The translations under genes were made by a program, and so were the position numbers. A stretch of DNA of 64,000 bases, taken from NCBI GenBank assembly GCA_014925825.1, contig JACGCK010000008.1:310001-374000 (forward strand), read 5' to 3'. Of this stretch, positions 12,656 through 24,317 are shown one piece after another. This DNA is from Pholiota molesta. Its lineage: Eukaryota; Basidiomycota; Agaricomycetes; Agaricales; Strophariaceae. The notes under the pieces were generated by a model. The model was not told the origin of the DNA. It ran no database searches and was given only the letters and a program-made list of their open reading frames with translations. Position 1 is the first letter of the stretch, and each line of letters begins with the position of its first letter.

Positions 12656-13586
12656 AAAGGTCGACCTGCGGTCTCCTCGACACCTTGCTGATCGTGAAAA
12701 TAATGAAAAATTGATAATCATTTAATGTAGGCATATTGTGGTAAGCATTTTCCCAAGTGAGTCTCAGTAATAATCATGTAATAATATCGCATATGCACTA
12801 CATTTTAGATTTAGTACCGATTTGCGATCCTGAACCGTAGGCCATACCAAGCCCAAGCCAGGGCTCGTCCTCGGACCAGGCCTCGGCTTCAGGGCGTATG
12901 CAGCGCACAGCGAGCGCGTGTCTGTGCAGCCTCCTTGCACGTATAGATGGTGGGGTATGAGTCGCTGCGCCCTGCCGTACTCGCGTCGCCGTACTTGCGG
13001 CTACCGTCTATTCATTTCCCATTCGTTGAGCTGTGTTCGCGTTCGTGATCAGCCCGCTCGCAAGCCCTGACGTACTCACTGCTCGCGTCTGTCCGCCATG
13101 CGCGCGTCGTCCGCCGTGTTCGTGTCCGTAGCCGCCCATCCGGGATGCACGCTGTTTGTTGCCCTTATAGCTTCCGGCTACACTTGTAGCTGCCGCCCGT
13201 CCATGCGAACCTGTTTGAGTCGCGTTCTGATTCCGTGGTGTGTTGTGCTGGCGATGGCGAAGTTGAGAGCCGGCCCACATCCCTCGATGGAGGGGAGGGG
13301 CACACGGCGGCGGCGCGGGGGTGACAAGGGAGCGAGGGCGGCGGCGAGCTGACAGTGGTGGACAGATAGAACTCGGTAAACGACGAGATAGGTGTTGCAA
13401 CCCTAGAGAGCATGCAGCTCGGCGCTCAGGCTGTGCTATACTGTTTGGTCATGTGTGATTCTAACGTCACCAACATTCCATCTCAACATTTTTCGACGTT
13501 TGGACCGTAGGATACTGTTTGTGAGTGTTTGATGTACAGGATGATTACTAATTTCGACGGTGGGGGACCATTGCTTTCAGCAAGGT
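12656..13586. repeat. Dispersed repeat element, copy 1
   Basis: The left end (AAAGGTCGACCT...CGGTCTC...CGACACCTTGCTGA) and right end (GGGGGACCATTGCTTTCAGC...GGTG) match both ends of the segment at 46895-47723 in the same orientation, and a TCATGTGT...CATCTCAACATTT block near the right end is also shared. The interiors differ: this copy holds a GC-rich block (about 12850-13430) not seen in the other. The right end forms a hairpin. No coding capacity is visible; the long frames in the GC-rich block show no known family. It looks like a non-autonomous mobile element, class unknown. It fills most of the space between the Ppn2-like and uridine kinase genes and ends 160 bp before the kinase start codon, so it may hold part of that promoter. 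Confidence 0.6.
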
Positions 13587-13745
13587 GAAATTGGGCAGCT
13601 GTGAGTGAAGCTGATTGGTGCCCAAAAATAGCCGAGGCAAAATATATAGTGAACCAAGACTGCTTCTCTTTACCTTCGTCCACGACAACAAATTGGGATT
13701 CCTTCCAGACTCTGATATCGTCTCTCATCGGCAAACGATTCAAGG

Positions 13746-16140
13746 ATGCCTGATGACTCTGGCGAATCCCTGTTTGCTGGGGAAGCGGGCTCACGACACG
13801 ACTTAAACAGCCCGCCGAGTTTCACTCCAACTATACCTGCGCTGCAACCCAAGAAGAATACCGTCCTCGTGTCGCACGGCAGACCTCCTTGGTGAATCAT
13901 TCATGGTCTAATCCCTGGAGAAGAAGGTTTATTCACGACCAACTCATTATCGACCATTCAGGTACGCTGAAGACGGCCAGCGTATCTCTGATGCTTTTGT
14001 TATCGGCATAGCGGGTATGTCCTTTTTGTTTGCCTTGGAGAAAGCTCGTCAACTTTTTCGCAGGTGGATCTGCCAGTGGAAAGGTTAACCATTAGATACT
14101 GCGTTTCGAGCAGTTTGTTGACGTGGCATCGTAGACACACGTCGCTCGACAGATTGTTCGCAAGCTTGGGTCAATACCCACAGTTATCATTCTATCTCAG
14201 GTGGCTCTTACTTTATTAGAGCTATTAGCCCATGCTAACGACTCTATCTATGTTTTATCGATGTTCAGGATAGTTTTTACAAATACCATAACGAAGAGGA
14301 ACTTGCTTTGGCACATGCAAATCTGCTTGACTTTGATCATCCTGATGCCATCGACATGCCAATGTTCGCATCGGTACGCTGCTACGCTTTCTTCTTCGCT
14401 GATACACATAAGACTAAGCTGGCTTTTTCTAGTGTTTGTCTGATCTCAAAGCTTGTAGACAATCAAATATCCCAGTTTATTCATTCGCTCATCATCAAAG
14501 ATTGGAAGAAACGAAATATTTATATGGGGCTACCATTATCATCGGTAAGTCATAAATATCTGTTAAGCATACCGCAACGTTCATTTTGTATGAAAAGCCG
14601 AAGGAATCATGGCCCTTACAGACCCTCGATTGCGAGCTTTATATGACCTCAAGGTCAGCTTTTATGTTCTTTCTTACCGAAGCTCTGTTCGAACTCCATG
14701 TTGTAAATAAAGGTGTTTGTTCAATGCGACTCTGATTTGATGCTTGCAAGACGAATCAAACGGGATGTGAAAGAGAGAGGGCGAGACGTAAACGGCATTC
14801 TTGACCAGTAAATTCTCCGTTCTTCAAGGTGTTAATGCGAAACCATCGATTAATCCGTCTTTATATAGGTACCTGAGATATGTCAAGCCATCGTACGACA
14901 ATTTTGTACGACCTTCATCTGCCTACGCTGATATTGTGAGTATTGAAAACGCAATGATAAAATTTCTATTTTGATTTCTCTTTTTCATATTTGAAAGATA
15001 GTTCCAGGATCGAATAACGATGTGGCTATTGATTTGATAAGCACACATATTCGAAAGCAACTACAAGAGCGATCCAACAAGTTGAGGCAGAAAATTGCCG
15101 TTCCTCATAAATATATTTCGTCGCCCTCTGGAACATCTACACCCGAAAGTATCCTTGAGGATCTTGACTTGACTATCCTTAAATCTACCCCCCAACTTGA
15201 GGTCAGACCTCCTTTTGGCTCTCATGATTCAAATTGACTCGGCACCTCAGGGCATTTATACAATTTTGCGGGACAGAACAACTAGCAGACAAGATTTTGT
15301 CTTCTTCACAGATCGCCTAGCAGCTTTATTAATGGAACATGCATTACAGCATTTGCCATTTATACCCAAAACTGTCACTACTCCTGTTGGCGCGGAAGCT
15401 CATGGTAAAAAGCTGGATACTCAGGTATGCCTGTGTCTATCATATCTAATTATTGCTCATATGAGAGCGTCGTAGTATCTGTGCGGTGTTTCGATCTTGC
15501 GTTCGTACGTACCGATAATGTTTCTGGCCATCCTCCTCGCTCAACATCACTAGAGGTGGAGCTTTAGAACGTGGCTTCCGGCGGGTTATCAACGACGTGC
15601 CTATTGGTTCGTTGCTTATACAGTCTGAAAACAAATCAGGCGAAGCAATGCTTCTGCATAATATGCTTCCTTTCTATGTTCGCCTTCGTCATCTGGCAGA
15701 ACAAGCCTACGTTTTTTTGCTTGATGCGCAGGTACGAATATTTTTGAATGAGCTCTCTACGTAATCGCCCTAATTTCTCTTATTCTAGATTGGTACAGCA
15801 GCAGCAGCCTTCATGGCCATTCGTATCCTTCTTGATCATGGTGTTAAAGAAGATCACATTATCTTCGTGACTTTCCTCGTTGCTCGAGAAGGCGGTATCT
15901 CGGTACTCAAGCGAGCTTTTCCTGGCGTCAAAATTGTGTGCGGTGCCGTGGATGATGAAATGCAAGAAGGATGGTTAGAAGGATACAAAGGAGAGGGTAA
16001 CCCCGAAGGCAAGGGTCGGAAGGTATGGGTTATGAAACCAGGAATGGGTCAGATAGGTACGTACCATATGCCTCGTCTCAACTATATTGGCGAGTAAACT
16101 CATCGTCTTATCTCATCCAGGCGACAGATATTACCTATGA
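13746..16140 (+). CDS. URK1: Uridine/cytidine kinase with C-terminal UPRT-like domain (Urk1)
   Basis: Urk1 phosphorylates uridine and cytidine to UMP and CMP in pyrimidine salvage in the cytosol. The N-terminal kinase half shows the P-loop IGIAGGSASGKT (split by an intron near 14010), then SQDSFYK (near 14260), the nucleoside-binding LLDFDHPDAIDMP, SFAHHQR, IIVEGIMAL, RRIKRDVKERGRD and a lid-like segment. The C-terminal half is a uracil phosphoribosyltransferase-like domain: TPQ.EGIYTILRDRTTSR, YLCGVSILRSG, ALERGFRRV, VPIGSLLIQ, LLDAQIGTAAAAFMA (PRPP-loop position), EDHIIFVTFLVAREGG and PGMGQIGDRYYL at the end. This is the usual eukaryotic Urk1 layout. About ten short introns. The start at 13746 gives MPDDSGESLF, then a linker, then the P-loop. 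It lies directly downstream of the dispersed repeat. Confidence 0.88.
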
Positions 16141-16226
16141 TTTTCTTTTGTCATGGGTTCATCGGTTATTTTATTGTCTGGGTATTTTTGTTGCAATCTA
16201 ATTTCTATACAACATAACCTTCGAGA

Positions 16227-16499
16227 CTACACTATCTCTTCTCCAAAGATGCATTCATGACCCGCACGAAAAGGCTCCTCTACACCCATGTCAGGTTGCC
16301 TGAGTATATTGGATGGAATTTCACCAGCATTGTTTTGCCGAACCTCAAGTAGTTGCATAATCAATTGTTTTTCTTTCTCTGGTGTGTACATATATTCATC
16401 TAACCTTTTCTGTCGCAGTATTGATATTCTTGCAAAGAAACGCACCTTTGCTCAAGTGACTGCCAGCACGCTATCAATGCGCAGCGTGTCTTGTTGCAT
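16227..16499 (-). CDS. Possible small protein gene of unknown family
   Basis: On the minus strand a frame encodes MYTPEKEKQLIMQLLEVRQN, continuing through a NILRQPDMG segment to an end at GEEIV. It is fairly polar, looks helical and ends with a normal stop. A start at 16499 (MQQDTLRIDS) could be joined through a short intron ending in the CAG at about 16420, giving about 62 residues; starting at MYTPEKEK would give 54. The donor for that intron (GTGCTG) is weak and a better donor (GTGCGT) lies after a stop, so the model is shaky. I do not recognise the family. It lies between Urk1 and the secreted esterase and opposes both. Confidence 0.3.
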
Positions 16500-16616
16500 G
16501 CTACCACTCTATAGCGGCCCGGTGAATGCTTCTTCGACTCCCAGCTGCTACATACAGGATGGTTAAAAACCGACGTGGACCCTCGAATCCTGTAGGACTT
16601 TCAAACTTGACCCAAT

Positions 16617-17731
16617 ATGCGTTCCTTTGAGGCTTTCGTGTTCATCGTTGTGTCCACCGTGTGCTCAGTTTTGGCGGTCCCAAGCACTACCCGCCCAACG
16701 TCTTTCGTTCTCATTGGAGACAGTACCACTGCCAATGGGTAAGTCATATGCGACACTTGATATATCACCTAATAGACTTGCTCTATTAGAACAATACCAG
16801 ATAGTGGTGGTTGGGGAAACGGGTTCTGTGGGTCTTCCATTACGGGAAACATTGCTTCTTTGATTGCAGGAACACCTTGCATCAATACGGCTCATGATGG
16901 AGCCACAACTGGGACTTTTGTCGCTGATGGGTGAGTTCATGATAAGCAAAGTTTTCTACATGAGATTGTATTAACAATTGGGAAATAGATTTTTCAATAT
17001 CTCGCTCGCAGCTGTCGCATCGGAAGTTGCAAAGGGTCGAAGAACTTTGGTCACTATTCAGTTTGGACACAATGACATGAAAATCGCTCCACCAGCCTCA
17101 ATGGGAACGAATCTAACGACCATGATTGAGGAAATTCGAGGAATTGGAGGAGAACCAGTGCTCGTGACTAGCCTTACAAGGCGGACATTTTTTGCGAACG
17201 GCACCATTCAAGATGCACTCGGTCCTTGGGCTAATGGTAATCACGAACATCGGTCGTGCTTTATAACACTACGGCTCACAAAATCGCACTTGTACAGAGA
17301 CAATTTTGATTTCCGAACAACAGAAGACTCATCTCCTTGACCTACATGCATCATCTATAAAATATGTGAGGCGACATCTTTCTCCTGAATTAATTGTGAC
17401 ACCCATGCATTCGATTCAGGTGGAGGCCATTGGCCCAGACGCAGCACATGTTTTGAACAGACTTCCTGATGATAACACACGTGAGGCTATTTGAACGCGC
17501 AATTAAGTAGTAACTTAGCTCTTTGTTCTAGATCTAAACGTCAATGGAACAACCGTATTTGGGAGGTATGAGTTCTGGCTACACAGTCCTGCAATTCGAA
17601 CCTCGACTAATTATATTCTCATCCTTAGGATGGTAGCAGATCTAATGTCTAGAAGCTTCCCGCTCGAGCTCCCTATCATACCCAATCCTCCACTATCGTT
17701 TAACATAAGTCATGGGATTCCGTCTTTCTGA
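16617..17731 (+). CDS. Secreted SGNH/GDSL esterase, rhamnogalacturonan acetylesterase-like (CE12)
   Basis: A signal peptide (MRSFEAFVFIVVSTVCSVLA) leads into FVLIGDSTTANG, the block I motif with the catalytic Ser. GGWG and a GNIASLIAG stretch follow, then TIQFGHNDMK (block III, with Gly-His-Asn-Asp) and, near the C-terminus, DDNTHLNVNGT, which supplies the catalytic Asp and His (DxxH). The order and spacing match the CE12 group, which removes acetyl groups from pectin and related plant polysaccharides outside the cell. Several short introns; the block V motif is split by one. A saprotrophic fungus would use this enzyme on plant walls. The lipase-like relatives of the same fold are less likely given the FGHND form of block III. 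Start chosen because the Met begins a clear signal peptide. Confidence 0.82.
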
Positions 17732-17861
17732 TTAAAGTCGTGATTGCGTATTCGGCATCAAAGTAGCATTGTATAACAGCGACGGAGGGTATGAAAACAG
17801 ATTACATACATGAGGCTCGAAAATGGTATAACATTGTAGTAGTGATTATTCAAAGTTATAG

Positions 17862-20227
17862 TCAGACATCCTTTGGCATCTTGCGGAGGGCCTGTCGTAC
17901 ACCGAGATCACCCAGAACATCCTCAGCTATGACAGAGAGGGATGAATATAATCCCAGCATGTATTAAAAATCAGCTTACCTCCACCAAGGACACTATTTA
18001 TTGCAAAGCGAAATGATTCGTGTTAGCATAAGAAAGAAAGAGAAAAAAGAGACAATAACTTGCGCATCGAAGGGAACAGTACGGTGATAATGTTCGATAA
18101 ATCGGCCCATGCCTAAAAACGAAAGGGGTACATATCAGTCAACCCCCTACTGCAGATCATTTGCGCACCAGTCTTTGTGATTCCACGTCCGCCAAATATC
18201 TGCAATACCGATTAAGAAATTGTCAGCAAATAACGAGCAGAGACATACTTGAACGGCATCGCGAGCGGTTTCTTGAGCGGTTTCAGTGGCATATTTTTTG
18301 AGGAGAGCGATAGGACTAATTGAAGAGAATGAACAAGAGTGAAAGAAAAGTAGGCCATTTGAAAACTTACCCCGCGAGATATTCAGCTTGTTCTTTGTAC
18401 TTCATGTGGGTCATTTGATAAGTGACGCTCTCAAGCCAGTTTTGCGCGCTCTCAACACGAGATATCATTGCTGCGAGTTTCGACCGGGTAACAGCCTGGG
18501 AGTGAAGGGGCTTCCCGAAGACTTTGCGCTGGTTAACCCATCTTTATAAAAGATTTACAATTAGATGTGTCACTGTTTGAAGGGATGATATATCATTTTA
18601 CTTCAAACATTCTTCAACAATCATCCTTTGAGCGCTGACACTAGCGGTTGTCATTCCCCATCTGCAGAACATATGAGAATCAGTATTCGCTTCAAGAAAA
18701 GCAGTACTGACCTCTCGTGATTGAAGTTGCTAAGGATGACTTGTAGACCCTTGTTCTCCTGGCCGAGCAAATTCTCATCGGGCACAAAGACGTCATCGAA
18801 GGTGATGTATGCGGTGCCAGCAGTTGGGGAATAAGGAGTCTTGATCGATTTCGTCTCAACGCCAGGGCCTCGTTCTACCACAAGTACGGTGAGCCCTCCC
18901 TGATCACTTCGGCAGCCAACAGTGAAGTAGTCCGCGAAGGTTCCATTGGTGATCCATTTCTAAAAGTTCGTCTCATTAATTAAAAAATTTCACCAATGGT
19001 ATCAATACCAAAAACCTTCCTATCAAAGAGGTCAGCTTCGTGTTAACCATAACAAAAGACCCGCCGACAATGACGTACGTCCCGGTAACCCTATAGCCAC
19101 CTTCAACCTTCTTAGCATGGCACCGAAGGCCAGCGACATCACTGCCAGCGAACGCTTCTGTAATGGCTAATGCGCAAAGTTTCTTTCCGGCGAAGACTTC
19201 CTCGATTATCTTGTCCCGCAGAGCAGGCTTACCGAAGTTGATGATTGGTGGAAGGCCTATAATTAGAACATTTTAGTTTAGTTTGAGTTTAGTAGCAGCA
19301 ACAGCAATGATGAAGAACCTACCGATGTAAGTTCCTCCACCTAAACCATCGTTGTATCCACGAGCATGGGCGCGCGACATTTCTTGTCCCATGATGAGTT
19401 CATGGAAGTAGTCGAACTAGTGTTCGTGTTACTCGCCTTAGAACCGATTTACGTCGTTCGTAGGATAGACCGTATGAATGGCTTACCTCCTCGGGTTTGA
19501 CGAGACCACCCATAAGCGTTCGGCCTTTCAAGTGAGGACCAGGGCCGAGGCGCATAGCAATGATGCCCATCTTGGCCATCTCATTGAACACACTCTGAGA
19601 AGGCCTCTTTCCATCTTCCTCGCGAGCTTGACCATCGGGAACGATGATGTCCTCGACGAATTTACGGTATGCAAGTTGGAATTTGAGGTGGTTCTACGTA
19701 GAACATGTTGGTGACAAGTCTCTCACCATTTGAAAAACGAAGTTAGGTTACACACCTCCGAGTAGTACGGGCTGTAATAACCCGGAGTGAGCCAGGTGGC
19801 CTCCGCATATGGGATGGTGCTCAGTTCTCCGGGTAGGCGAGGGTGGATTTGTTCAACTTGACCAGCAATAGTGCCGATTTGAAGGCGCTTGTATTGCGGT
19901 CGTTGGATGACTTCATAGCGATGGAGGCTGAAGAAAGCTTCAGTTCCATCCTTGCCAGCTAGATTCGGAACAGTGTATTCAAGTTGAGCATGGTGAGTTA
20001 TTTAATAATTTACGATGAGTGGTCACCGATTTCTTCGTCCAGAAGTACCGAAAGACCGCCAGGGTGCATCCCAGCAAACTTGGAAAGATCATAGACCTTG
20101 GAATCAATGACGACCCACTATGAAGCGATCATGAGCTTGGGCGCTTAAAAGCTAGCATCGTACTTACGAGGTCACCATCCTTGTTGTGCTTGCCGACTTC
20201 TTCAATAGTGAACTGTTTCTGGCTCAT
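17862..20227 (-). CDS. Cytochrome b5-acyl-CoA dehydrogenase fusion, copy 1 (type A)
   Basis: The N-terminal ~100 residues are a cytochrome b5 domain: MSQKQFTIEEVGKHNKDGDL, VVIDSKVYDLSKFAGMHPGG with the first heme His, and FFSLHR with the second. A linker then leads to a full acyl-CoA dehydrogenase: AMRLGPGPHLKGRTLMGG, EMSRAHARGYNDGLGGGTYI, the FAD-binding ALAITEAFAGSDVAGLRCH, NGTFADYF, KTPYSPTAGTAYITFDDV and VILSNFNHER. The end reads AEDVLGDLGVRQ to KMPKDV. Such enzymes place a trans double bond between C2 and C3 of acyl-CoA and pass electrons from FAD to a partner; here the partner could be the fused heme (inference). Many introns. Unlike copies 2-4 its C-terminus (KDV) does not resemble a peroxisomal signal. 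It is closest to copy 3 (shared GGGT, LRCHAK). Start chosen at the Met before the b5 helix. Confidence 0.87.
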
Positions 20228-20949
20228 GATTGCTGGAAATATGATGTAGATGAGGGAGCAGGAGAGTAGTCGCGTTTAAGGTGCACTGCGTTATTATAGC
20301 GAAGCTTGCATTGGGTCCAGAGGCGCCGTAGATCCGGGTAACACTGGCAGCAAGCACGTATATACATGTTCATTTCACGGTATTCACATGCCATCGACGG
20401 TCGACTTCCGGTTTTGTCAACATTTGGGCCGCTGCCAATTGCAACCATGGTGTTTGACTCGTTGAGGTTTCTACATAAGTCCTCCATTCTGAATCTATGG
20501 GCTCTTGGTATCGGGTTGAAGCATGAGCACACAAAGGCAAATACAGTTGAATTCAGTAGTAAATCCCCAAATTTCAGACCCAAGTTAGTTATGGGTTGCA
20601 CCCGGTTCCTAAAATCTGGTCTGGTAACCCCAGGGAAGGAACAAGTAATCCATTCGAACAATTTCGATGCCATTGATTCTTCAACCAATCCGGTAGAGAC
20701 TTCCATATTGGAAGTTGGGCTGGCGTTCTAGCTATTGGTATCCATAGGCTGCGAGAATTTGGCAGTTATCATGTTCTATAAAAGAGAAATACTGACAACT
20801 TGAATTTATCGAGGTCATTTTGAGGTCATTGCAAGTCCATCTAGATTTTCAAAGGGAAGTCGACGGGCCGGGGTTATATATAGCTTCGATTTGGCGTCAA
20901 CAGGTTCGTCAGAAATGCGAGACTGATGGAAAAAAGACTTATTTAATTT
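20228..20949. other. Intergenic region upstream of ACAD copy 1, downstream of the GH79 gene
   Basis: A 722 bp spacer that must hold the promoter of the minus-strand fusion gene and the 3' end of the GH79 gene. A long frame crosses it on the minus strand (20224-20706), but it shows no family features and covers the expected promoter, so I do not call it a gene. No repeat was noticed. Confidence 0.4.
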
Positions 20950-23151
20950 TCACAGGAAAACCAACACCGCCTCGGACGCCTGTAAAGAAATTATACCACT
21001 GGTCTGCTTCTCCTCAACCAACTTTCCTTCAGCCAAACCCGAAGCAAAAGTTTGCCCAGCCCAAGTGGTTAGGTTTCCCGTGGTTATATCAGCGCCAGGT
21101 GCCTGTAGTCTCCTAAGCCTGACAGGGCGATTCTTGTCTTGTCGGAAGGCCGAAATATCAAATTGCGCTGTGGGTCTTGGAGTAGGATTTGTCTGATTGA
21201 ATATCTCCATGTTCAATAACGCAAGCTTCGAAGGAAAGAAATGCGAAGAGGGCTGAGCAGCGTCCCAAAATCCATATGCGACAAGCTGGCCTGCAGACTC
21301 GTCTCCTAAGGCAGTAGTGATGCTTGATCCGTTCGCTTGCCTGCCTGGGTACAAGTTCGATATACGTAGGTTCTTTGACTGACCAAGAGTCTCTGCAATG
21401 AACAAATAGGTGGCGTAGGAGGGCATCACTTGGATAGGCCCATTTTGGCTTTGAACAGGATACCACATGTCGTAGAAGCTTAGACCTAGAAAGATGGTTT
21501 TCAATGTTAAGTGGCGAAGTCTGCACATATTGGTAAAGATCTCACCTCCATGGTTCAGTTGCGTGCTGCTCTGGAGAGCAAGAGGGCCACCTTGATGAAG
21601 GTATAGTCTATGAGGACAGTCAAACTTCGAAGCATGACGCTAAAACGGGTCATTTACCTTGACACGTTGATAGAAGCTGCATATAACGTCGTATCAAGCT
21701 AGGAGGATGAATAGTAAGATATGAGATAGGGATGAGGTTGACAATGAGAATCGATTTACCAGCCAAAGCGCTTGACCGAAAGTATCACTAACACCATTCT
21801 TACCCGAGCAAGATACGGAGTTATACTCCCCTATAAACGATACCTGTATCAATATTGCGGTAATTCTGGACAGTGTGAAGCCCGCACCTATAACGAAGGA
21901 ATCATCTCCAAGTTGTTGCCTGACAGATTTTATGCGCGGCTGCCAGAGGTCAAGATACCTGACAAGATCATGGTTAGTAGAGTTTGAGATGGATGCTTCA
22001 TAAACACTAACGTACTCTGTTAAACGCGTGTGGTTGACCTGGTTTTGCTCTTGCTTAGAGGTTTAAACCGCTGGTATATGGTAATTAGCTTACCAAGTTA
22101 GGTAGCGTTGCGACAGCAGTTCTAACTGGATCACAGACCTGCAGTCGTGTGAGCAATTGATACGGAGTTTTTTGATATTGAAAACGGACAACTTACACTA
22201 TATTGGTAGGTATGTTCACTGCACGAATTCACTACGTGGTCCTTGTTTGCGCCTGCTGCAAGAGCGCTGACACAATCAAGCGCTGAAGCTGCCCCAAGAG
22301 TATCGTACGGCCAGACAGGATCTTCAACCGTGGCACCTACTCGAAACTCTGGTTTTTTGAATCCCAACGCATCAGAAATATTTTTAGCCCAGGTCTGCAG
22401 GTGCCAAAATCGAAGTAAGCAAAAGATGAAGCAATGAAGATTGTAACTCATACCGCCCAGACATCCACATAGCTTTGAGGGGTAAAAGAAAGGTAGTGGT
22501 CAGGTTCATTACCAACTGAAAAGTTTAGTTATGAGTACGTTAGTTCTTTTCCGACGATGATCTCAACATACTCTCGAACGCAGTTAATTGGCCAGGAGCA
22601 AGACCTTCCACCGTGGCCTTAGCCATGCTAAGGGCTCCTTCGTAATCCAAGTTTTCCAAGTCCTATGCTTTTTATTTGAGTCCCGAGTGCAGGAAGTATC
22701 AAAAGACAAGACTGTTGACGAACCAAATTCATGGTGATTTTGGTGCCTGTTGGCAGAAGACCCACAGACCTCCAAAATGCAGGTCCGAGTGTGGTATTGT
22801 GCAACGCGCCAGTGCTGTCAATGAAATTGGATAATGCAACTTGCTGAGAGGCATTCCAATGCGTCGAATCTGCGGTTATACCGCCAATTCTAATTTCTGG
22901 GGTACACCGGTGCGGGCTTTCAAATTCTGCAGGAGGTTGAGAGAAAGTGTGTTCGGAGAGGTTTCATTGCCAAAGAACTCCTCAAAGAACGCCGTTTCAA
23001 TGCTGAAGCTTCCCAGAGCCGGGTTGAGTGGCGGAGAAGCATCAGGCGGAAGAGATGGTGGTCCTTTGAGCTTGATAAAAGACAAGGTTGCAGAAGCGAG
23101 AGTGAGGTGAACGGCAAATGTATACCACAAAATAGCGGTGGAGCGAGTCAT
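20950..23151 (-). CDS. Secreted GH79-family glycoside hydrolase (beta-glucuronidase-like)
   Basis: A signal peptide (MTRSTAILWYTFAVHLTLAS) starts the protein. The barrel part reads FSIETAFFEEFFGN, a GGITADSTHW-like segment, FEIGNEPDHYL with the acid/base Glu of the NEP motif (near 22510), EHTYQYS, and IGEYNSVSCSGKNGVSDTFG with the likely nucleophile Glu (near 21810). A C-terminal beta domain follows (YLHQGGPLALQSS, SFYDMWYPVQSQ, SYATYLFIAE, VAYGFWD, to EAVLVFL). This is the layout of fungal GH79 enzymes, which cleave glucuronic acid or 4-O-methyl-glucuronic acid from arabinogalactan and similar chains. About ten introns. The start is set by the signal peptide. The promoter side (23152 onward) faces the tandem MITE array. 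Confidence 0.83.
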
Positions 23152-23651
23152 CCTTATTTAAAGGTCCAGAAGTCTGCGAAGGTATTTATTTTATTTTGCA
23201 GCCATCTTTTAAGGCCATTAAATACTGTTGGCGTGTTTGGAGCATGGTCACTATGTCAATCTGGCGGACCGCGTAATTTTGAAATCATGCAGAAGAACCA
23301 TGTGTTAGATAGAAAGAAGATGGTGAAGGATTCCAAAATGCAAGTAGAAGCCAGCTGATTAGAGGGACGTGGCAGAGTCCCTGACTTGCGGCAATGCACG
23401 GTCACTTTGCGGACCGGCCAAATCTCGAACCTGACACCAGACTCCGAACGTTCAACACTGGAGCGCGCTCTGGAGAACACTCCTCTCATCCACATCCCTA
23501 ATAGCAATCAACGAAGGTCTATCGTTATCTGAAACCCCTTCAAAGTAGCTTTCAAGATTGACGCATTTACTAAATTCCTTTCCGAATTTCCCTGCTTGGT
23601 CTGAACGCCAGACGTCAATGATCTACGGAAGCCGTGTCTCCTGAACGCTCT
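23152..23651. promoter_or_regulatory. Promoter-side spacer between the GH79 gene and the MITE array
   Basis: 500 bp with no plausible gene. It should hold the GH79 promoter. The only recognisable structure is the target-site sequence CTGAATCT immediately left of the first repeat unit. Confidence 0.35.
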
Positions 23652-24317
23652 GAATCTGGTTTACCCTTCATTAGGCTGGCTATGTTATCTGCCCGGCTAA
23701 CTCCGGGCAGATAACTTTGCGCTCGCTGAGTGATTTAAGCGCCCATAACTCGCTTTCATCACTTCATATTTTGCCTGTATACTACGTATGTAGTGAAGAA
23801 TAAATCTGTCTGCTAGGAATTTACAGAGAGTCCGCACAAGGCGCGAAATTTGCAAATGGCAGATAACTATGGCCAAATGTTATCTGCCAATCACATGACG
23901 TGGCGCGTCTCATCTTCCCAAATTCCTGCCCGACCGTCGCGATTTCGGAGTTTTGCACACCTCTCATCAACATTGTAGAGACAAAAAAATACATGCAGAG
24001 ACATATATTTAATATTTTTCACAGAAAAAATTTGAACATCTGAGAGTTACTTTTACATGTGTATTCCGCTCTTTTGTTTTCAGGGCTTCAGAAAAGTGCT
24101 GTTCAGCACATCCAACTTGGTTTCTCGAAGCGCGCATCGCGCGGAATTTTTGTTGAACCGCCGGACAGATTTTTAAGTTCTCAGACACCATTTCAGCTTA
24201 TTTTACGGCTACCTAAGTAGTCCTGTGAGCTCTCTTTTTCTCCTTCTTTTCTTTCCTTTTTTGAATTCTTTTTTCGAGTTCTTTCTTTAAAACACCCAGC
24301 CTATTGAAGGGAGAACC
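23652..24317 (+). repeat. MITE unit 1 (666 bp)
   Basis: First unit of the array. It contains two perfect hairpins built on the same word: GTTATCTGCCCG...CGGGCAGATAAC (23689-23720, 8 nt loop) and TGGCAGATAAC...GTTATCTGCCA (23858-23890). Its two A-runs are one base shorter than in the other units. Confidence 0.85.

Noticed and set aside
13008..13413. Overlapping long frames in a GC-rich block
   Set aside because: Frames are open on both strands with Arg/Pro/Ala-rich low-complexity content, as expected of GC-rich DNA. They lie inside dispersed repeat copy 1.
20224..20706. 160-codon minus-strand frame upstream of ACAD copy 1
   Set aside because: No family motifs, it overlaps the expected promoter and start of the fusion gene, and another long frame lies opposite it. 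Best explained as chance.
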